A stretch of DNA of 64,000 nt, from positions 434,001 through 498,000 of the forward strand of contig VTFK01000435.1 of the NCBI GenBank assembly GCA_009617715.1. Reading direction: 5' to 3'. Every line of letters begins with the position of its first letter. Positions within the stretch are counted from its first letter, which is position 1. The DNA comes from Plectrocnemia conspersa. Lineage: Eukaryota; Arthropoda; Insecta; Trichoptera; Polycentropodidae. The translations under genes and the position numbers were made by a program. Of the stretch, positions 59,845-64,000 are shown piece by piece. The notes beneath the pieces are model-generated. The model was not told the origin of the DNA and made no database searches. It was given only the letters and a program-made list of their open reading frames with translations.

Positions 59845-60091
59845 CTATATGTACAAAGGTGTTTTTTTATTCCATTTTTGAAACCCGTTATATTTTTTGT
59901 TGTTTCGGATTTCTCTTGGAAGACTATTATATAAATCAAAACCTCCGTACATAATTCCCCTAGCCGTACTCGTTTTCTTATACTTAATTATCTTTAAATT
60001 TTCTTTATTTCTAGTATTATATTTATGTACATCTTTATTTCTTATTAAATACTTATTAAAATATTTTGGTAACATATTATTTTCTAACTTA
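59845..60091 (-). pseudogene. Terminal coding block of LINE-C, second copy
   Basis: Starts abruptly at KLENNMLPKYFNKYLIRNKD without the preceding LVFIY codons and ends at a stop after about 78 codons. It is almost identical to the first copy except for a few changes and a frame difference near its end (KWNKKTPLYI instead of KKHLRTYRNKL). The duplication is therefore recent relative to the element. Confidence 0.85.
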
Positions 60092-60241
60092 TATATTTAT
60101 TTATTTTATTTTATTTTATTAATTTATTTAGCTTAATAGCTAATCTTTACATCTAACAAATTTAGTAAACATATATAAAAATATATAAAAAATACATAAC
60201 AGAAAGAAAAAATATAAATATACAATAATAAAGTCTTAATA

Positions 60242-60568
60242 TTATAATTTATTTCTATATGTACGAAGGTGTTTTTTTATTCCATTTATGAAACCCATTA
60301 TATTTTTTCTGTTTCGGATTTTTCTTGGAAGACTATTATATAATTCAAAACCTCCGTACATAATTCCCCTAGCCGTACTCGTTTTCTTATACTTAATTAT
60401 CTTTAAATTTTCTCTATTTCTAGTATTATATTTATGTACATCTTTATTTCTTATTAAATACTTATTAAAATATTTTGGTAACATATTATTTTCTAACTTA
60501 TATATAAATACTAAAACATTCATACTCAATATTTCTTGAACATTTAACCATTCTAATCTATCATTCAT
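60242..60568 (-). pseudogene. Terminal coding block of LINE-C, first copy
   Basis: Reads from MNDRLEWLNVQEILSMNV through VHKYNTRNRENLKIIKYKK and FELYNSLPRKIRN to a stop, about 108 codons. This is the usual C-terminal tail of CR1/L2-like RT proteins (motif YNTR...LYNSLP). It keeps an open frame, and the upstream frame is broken by a stop in the NKNR*TNCKSM sequence near 60588. Confidence 0.85.
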
Positions 60569-60612
60569 ACTTTTACAATTAGTTTATCTATTTTTATTTA
60601 AAATTACTCTCA

Positions 60613-61045
60613 TTGCCCTATTTTGTAATTTTTTTGCATTATTTGTTTATCTAATTTATTTAACATATATAATAGTGTTGCACAATAATTAAAATGGGGC
60701 AATATTATACTATTGTAAATTATTTTTTTTGTATTTATACTTAATATATTTTTTAATCTAGATAATAAACCTATTTTTCTACTAATTTTTTTTAATATGT
60801 AATTACAATGTTCTTTAAAATTTAATTTTGTATCAACAATTACTCCTAAATATTTTATATTATCCACTATTTCTATACTAGAGTTATTTATTACTATTTT
60901 GGTTCTATTATCTAACACATTTTTATAATTAATAAACATACATTTAGTTTTATTCTCATTTAATTTAAGTACATAATTCTTTAACCATATTTCTAATATA
61001 CTTAATTCATTATTTAAATTATTCACAATTTCTTTAATATATAAA
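60613..61045 (-). pseudogene. RT C-terminal part of LINE-C
   Basis: The frame reads LYIKEIVNNLNNELSILEIW, LNENKTKCMFINYKN, then VDNIKYLGVIVDTKLNFKEH and KIGLLSRLKNILSINTKKI, which are the block after the YxDD motif and the thumb of non-LTR RTs. The sequence enters the displaced block in frame at its left side. It loses frame in an A-run near 60640, after LDKQIMQK, where QNRAMRVILNKNR should follow. The catalytic YxDD itself is not present. Confidence 0.85.
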
Positions 61046-61156
61046 TATATAAATACTAAAACATTCATACTCAATATTTCTTGAACATTCAACCATTCTA
61101 ATCTATCAATCATACTTTTACAATTAGTTAATCTATTTTTATTTAAGATTATTAGA

Positions 61157-63627
61157 CCTTACATTCAAAACGAGTTGGTATTTCGTTACATTTGTATGAA
61201 ACAATTGTTAGAATAAACTGTAAATTAATTTTGCAGGTAGTTTGAACACCCACAGTTAATTCTTCTAATAATTAATCGTTCCATATATTCAATACACCAG
61301 CTCCAGTTTCATAGTTTGTTTTATTTTGATTAAGTTGTAGCAAAATAACTTCAAACTTGTCGTTTTTCGTTTATATATTATAATATGAAACACAATAAAA
61401 ATTGAAAAGAAAACATTTCCACTTCAAAATATACGCAAACATACGCTTAGAATAACTAGAGAAATAAACGGTCCTTTAATGGTAAATTGTATATCGAAAT
61501 TTCACGAGCAAAGCAATAAAATATTGTATATAAGCTAACAGATGAAAAAAGTTCAACCAACAAAATCATCTATGATCGTTGTCATACGTTCAAGTTTTAT
61601 ACACTTTACCCTCATAATTCTTATCTTTATATTACGTTCTTCGTTAGAAAGTTACAAAATTTGGGTAATAATTCATATATCTAAAAATACGGCCGATAAA
61701 TACAATATAAACATAGAGCTGTTTTAATGCAAATAGCGGTTGTGGCTCGTTAAACGAATCCCTTATAACATTTTAAAAACCAGTTGCATGCGCAAATACA
61801 AATTGTGGTTTAATACCACGGAATACCTGACAATTCCACTACTTCGGTGTGCAATGAAAGCGTTCAAATATTGATACAGTTTTACGCTTTGATAATGGAT
61901 TACGCGAAAGTATTATTTTAGCACGTGTTTAAAATATATATATTTATTTAAATGATTGAATTTAATACTTTACTTATTCTATTATATATGAGCAAATTTC
62001 TTCTTCTACTAATTTATTATTATAATCATAGTGGTAATGAAAACAAAATAGTTCACCAATTATTCATTTTTATACATCAATTTTCAATGTCATATTTGTA
62101 AATTATATATAGAAAACTGCAATAACTCAGACATTAAATCTCTGACATCAATAAATGTCAAGCAATATGGCTGCAATACAGAATCTATTGGAGCCAATTA
62201 TAGGTAAAGGGTTTATCTGAGATCGCCTTCGTGGGTTTTGTGGTCTGACACTTTCGGTACGTGACGTTGTTGGTTTCATGATTAACCAGAAATATCCATT
62301 CCGGATACGTGTCCAGACAATTTACCGGATGACCGATTCGCTAATACCGGATTCGAATCGGAAATGAATCACTTATGAGGACTCCTCTAAAAGCAATTAA
62401 TCATTTATGTTTTAGGCATATCGTAAAACTACGTCACACATTTTGTCGGATGTACTCATTATATGTATTTAATACTTTAAGTTTAATGACAGTCTAAAGG
62501 GTTTTTAAAAAGTTATAGATTTTGTTTTATTATATAAATATATGATTTTTAAATAGAAGTAGCTTGAGAATCATTGTCTTTTCACTTATTTGAAGAAGGA
62601 TCTTGTACAAATATTGATATACTAAATTAGGAGGAAGGCGGTTTATATTATATAATGCTCAGGGTGGTTCTTAAATTAATGTTTCCTCCCGGTTATTATC
62701 AACATCTGGACTCTTTGCGAGTTAACGTAAGACCTTCTTCGTCACTCTGGTATATAAATAATTTTAGTCAAGATAAGAAATTACAAAATATATTATAAAA
62801 CACAAAAAGGGTCTGTTTTTCTTGGCATCGTCATATTTCATTAAGTTTTTAAATTATTGTGGCAATGTAAAGGACTTCTCACAATGTTTTGCATAAATAG
62901 AACTCTTATATATATATTTTCTTATGTAGTTTGTGTCATTGTTAAATTCTGTTTATTGAACAAATATTATACAAAAAACATATAAAAATATTTTTAGACC
63001 AGACTTGATTAATTAAATATAATATTTTTGGGGTATAATTCAGAAAAAGCAAACAAAAATTTATAAAAAGATGGTTAAATCGTTTATTGAAATTATACTT
63101 TTCCGGCTTTTGGCAGTATTTGTGTCCAAAGGGGGTGCACTAAAATACTATGATTGTATATTTTAAATTTGGTATTTATTGCAAGTTTTTTAATATTTTT
63201 TTAATCATACTTTTATAAGTTAATAGAATAAAATATGATGATTGCAAAAATGCGTTTCTTTAAGATACTGTATGTACATATTATAAATTATTAGTATTGC
63301 AATAATCACCTTGACTTACAAATACTATTAATAAATCCATTTACTATATTTTAATATACTGTCTTACAAATTCATTAAATATAAAATATAAAAAGTAAGA
63401 TATAGCATATATGTATATTTGGAGACGTTTAGGAAAAACAATAATGCACTGCAGCATTTTTAGACGTTTCTCAGGCATTAGTTAAATAAAGGCATGAGTA
63501 ATTAATAATTGAAATAAAAAAAACACATTCCCCATATCTTTTTTATAATATTAATTATAAATAATTTGTCACCAACCACCATTTTTTAGTTTAGTTTGGA
63601 AGGATGAAAATTTTTTTCTCCATTAAT
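61157..63627. other. AT-rich DNA with two GC-richer islands
   Basis: Islands at 61740-61930 and 62195-62400 (the latter with CCGGAT/ATCCGG words and a GGATTCGAATCGG palindrome near 62350) have no frame above background. A patch at 63105-63150 (TTTGTGTCCAAAGGGGGTGC) resembles mariner/Tc1-type flanks but is too short to call. The remainder is AT-rich. Confidence 0.4.
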
Positions 63628-63845
63628 TCTGGTGTTACTCAGATATACTACAGATCTCACAAAGATGGGACATACCATGGTGGCTAAGTTTGCTAATGAT
63701 ACTGCGGTATTTACATCGCATGTCAACTCAATCTCTGCTTTAACAATGCCACAAGAAAACCTCTGTCGAATTTACTTGGCTAAAGAAATGTAAGGCAAAA
63801 AGCAAATGAAACAAAGTATATGCATCTCTACTAGAACAAAATTGT
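63628..63845 (+). pseudogene. Jockey-like reverse transcriptase relic
   Basis: The frame begins with SGVTQ, equivalent to the GVPQ motif, then after a deletion of the following GSVLGP-type block reads LRYTTDLTKMGHTMVAKF, then ANDTAVFTSHVN. In Jockey elements this is LYTxDxP...T.xATFADDTAxL. The catalytic motif FADD is altered to FAND here, so the second active-site Asp position is lost. A stop follows about 30 codons later, after which QMKQSI.STRTK weakly continues the homologous reading. Only about 70 codons remain. This family is distinct from LINE-A, -B and -C. Confidence 0.8.
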
Positions 63846-64000
63846 CTTATTATTATTTTCAATTTTAAAGACATACAATTTTTTTCCACAAAACTACCAT
63901 ATATATTTTTATTTATTTATTAAATGAAGTATTTGATGTATTTGCAATAGATTAGTTCTAGAGGAATTAATTTAATTTCTGGTTTAACTTGTATCTAAAA
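63846..64000. other. AT-rich DNA to the window end
   Basis: AT-rich with no feature recognised. Confidence 0.5.

Larger units (their letters stand above)
59687..61156 (-). mobile_element. LINE-C: internally rearranged non-LTR retrotransposon
   Basis: An antisense CR1/L2-like non-LTR element represented by its C-terminal half. In element order: a displaced block (61156-61046), the RT thumb and core end (61045-60616), the normal copy of that block (60615-60503), the terminal coding block with 3' UTR and tail (60502-60107), and a second copy of the terminal block and tail (60092-59701). The tail is rich in TTTTA pentamers (TAAAA on the element strand) and ends beside an (ATT)n tract at 59682-59700. 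Amino-acid style (YNTRN...GGFxLYNSLP) relates it to LINE-B, but it is a different family. Confidence 0.88.

Noticed and set aside
59897..60539. Plus-strand frames of 79 and 83 codons with membrane-like composition
   Set aside because: Antisense shadows of the LINE-C terminal coding blocks.

Overview
This is AT-rich (roughly 70%) animal nuclear DNA, most likely from an insect. The signs are a spliced exon with consensus GT/AG sites, several decayed non-LTR retrotransposons with A-rich tails, a Tc1-like transposase relic, TA, GA and GT microsatellites, and no prokaryotic gene layout. I cannot fix the order. Scattered TTAGG/CCTAA pieces inside one repeat agree with an insect but do not prove it.

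The only host protein-coding sequence I can support is one 105-nt exon at 56439..56543 (+). It encodes 35 residues of the prodomain of a furin-type proprotein convertase (furin/PC5/PACE4 class), including the Lys-Arg internal processing site. No other convertase exon was recognised, so much or all of the window is probably long intron or 5' flank of that gene. The rest is a chain of 200-800 bp GC-richer islands in very AT-rich DNA. The islands have no convincing codon structure and look like regulatory or conserved non-coding DNA, but conservation cannot be judged from one sequence.

Layout: 1-11.29 kb is AT-rich DNA with islands at about 1.2, 3.7, 4.8, 6.0 and 9.9 kb and a 66-nt near-perfect hairpin at 6587. 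A 5'-truncated, broken non-LTR element (LINE-A, +) lies at 11290-13628. Islands alternate with AT-rich DNA from 13.6 to 32.4 kb. That stretch also holds an RT relic next to a tRNA-like SINE candidate (18.84-19.19 kb), a member of a three-copy repeat family (22.6 kb) and a 106-bp direct repeat pair (25.8 and 27.5 kb). A diverged 0.6-kb duplication, copies at 32456-33115 and 55558-56150, carries a promoter-like core and an exon-like end. At 33617-35497 lies a 1.88-kb palindromic foldback-type element. Islands continue from 36.5 to 55 kb, with LINE-B (-) at 46232-47690, which has a nearly readable RT. After the convertase exon come a Tc1-like relic (57.16 kb, -), a 3' remnant related to LINE-A (58.84 kb, +), a third copy of the repeat family, an internally rearranged LINE-C (59.69-61.16 kb, -) and a Jockey-like RT relic (63.63 kb, +).

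No tRNA, rRNA, CRISPR array, satellite or intact autonomous transposon was found. The strongest candidates for something undescribed are the foldback palindrome with its six-fold internal motif, the promoter-like duplicated segment whose second copy ends about 0.3 kb before the convertase exon, and the rearranged LINE-C with both junctions at the same point of the element.
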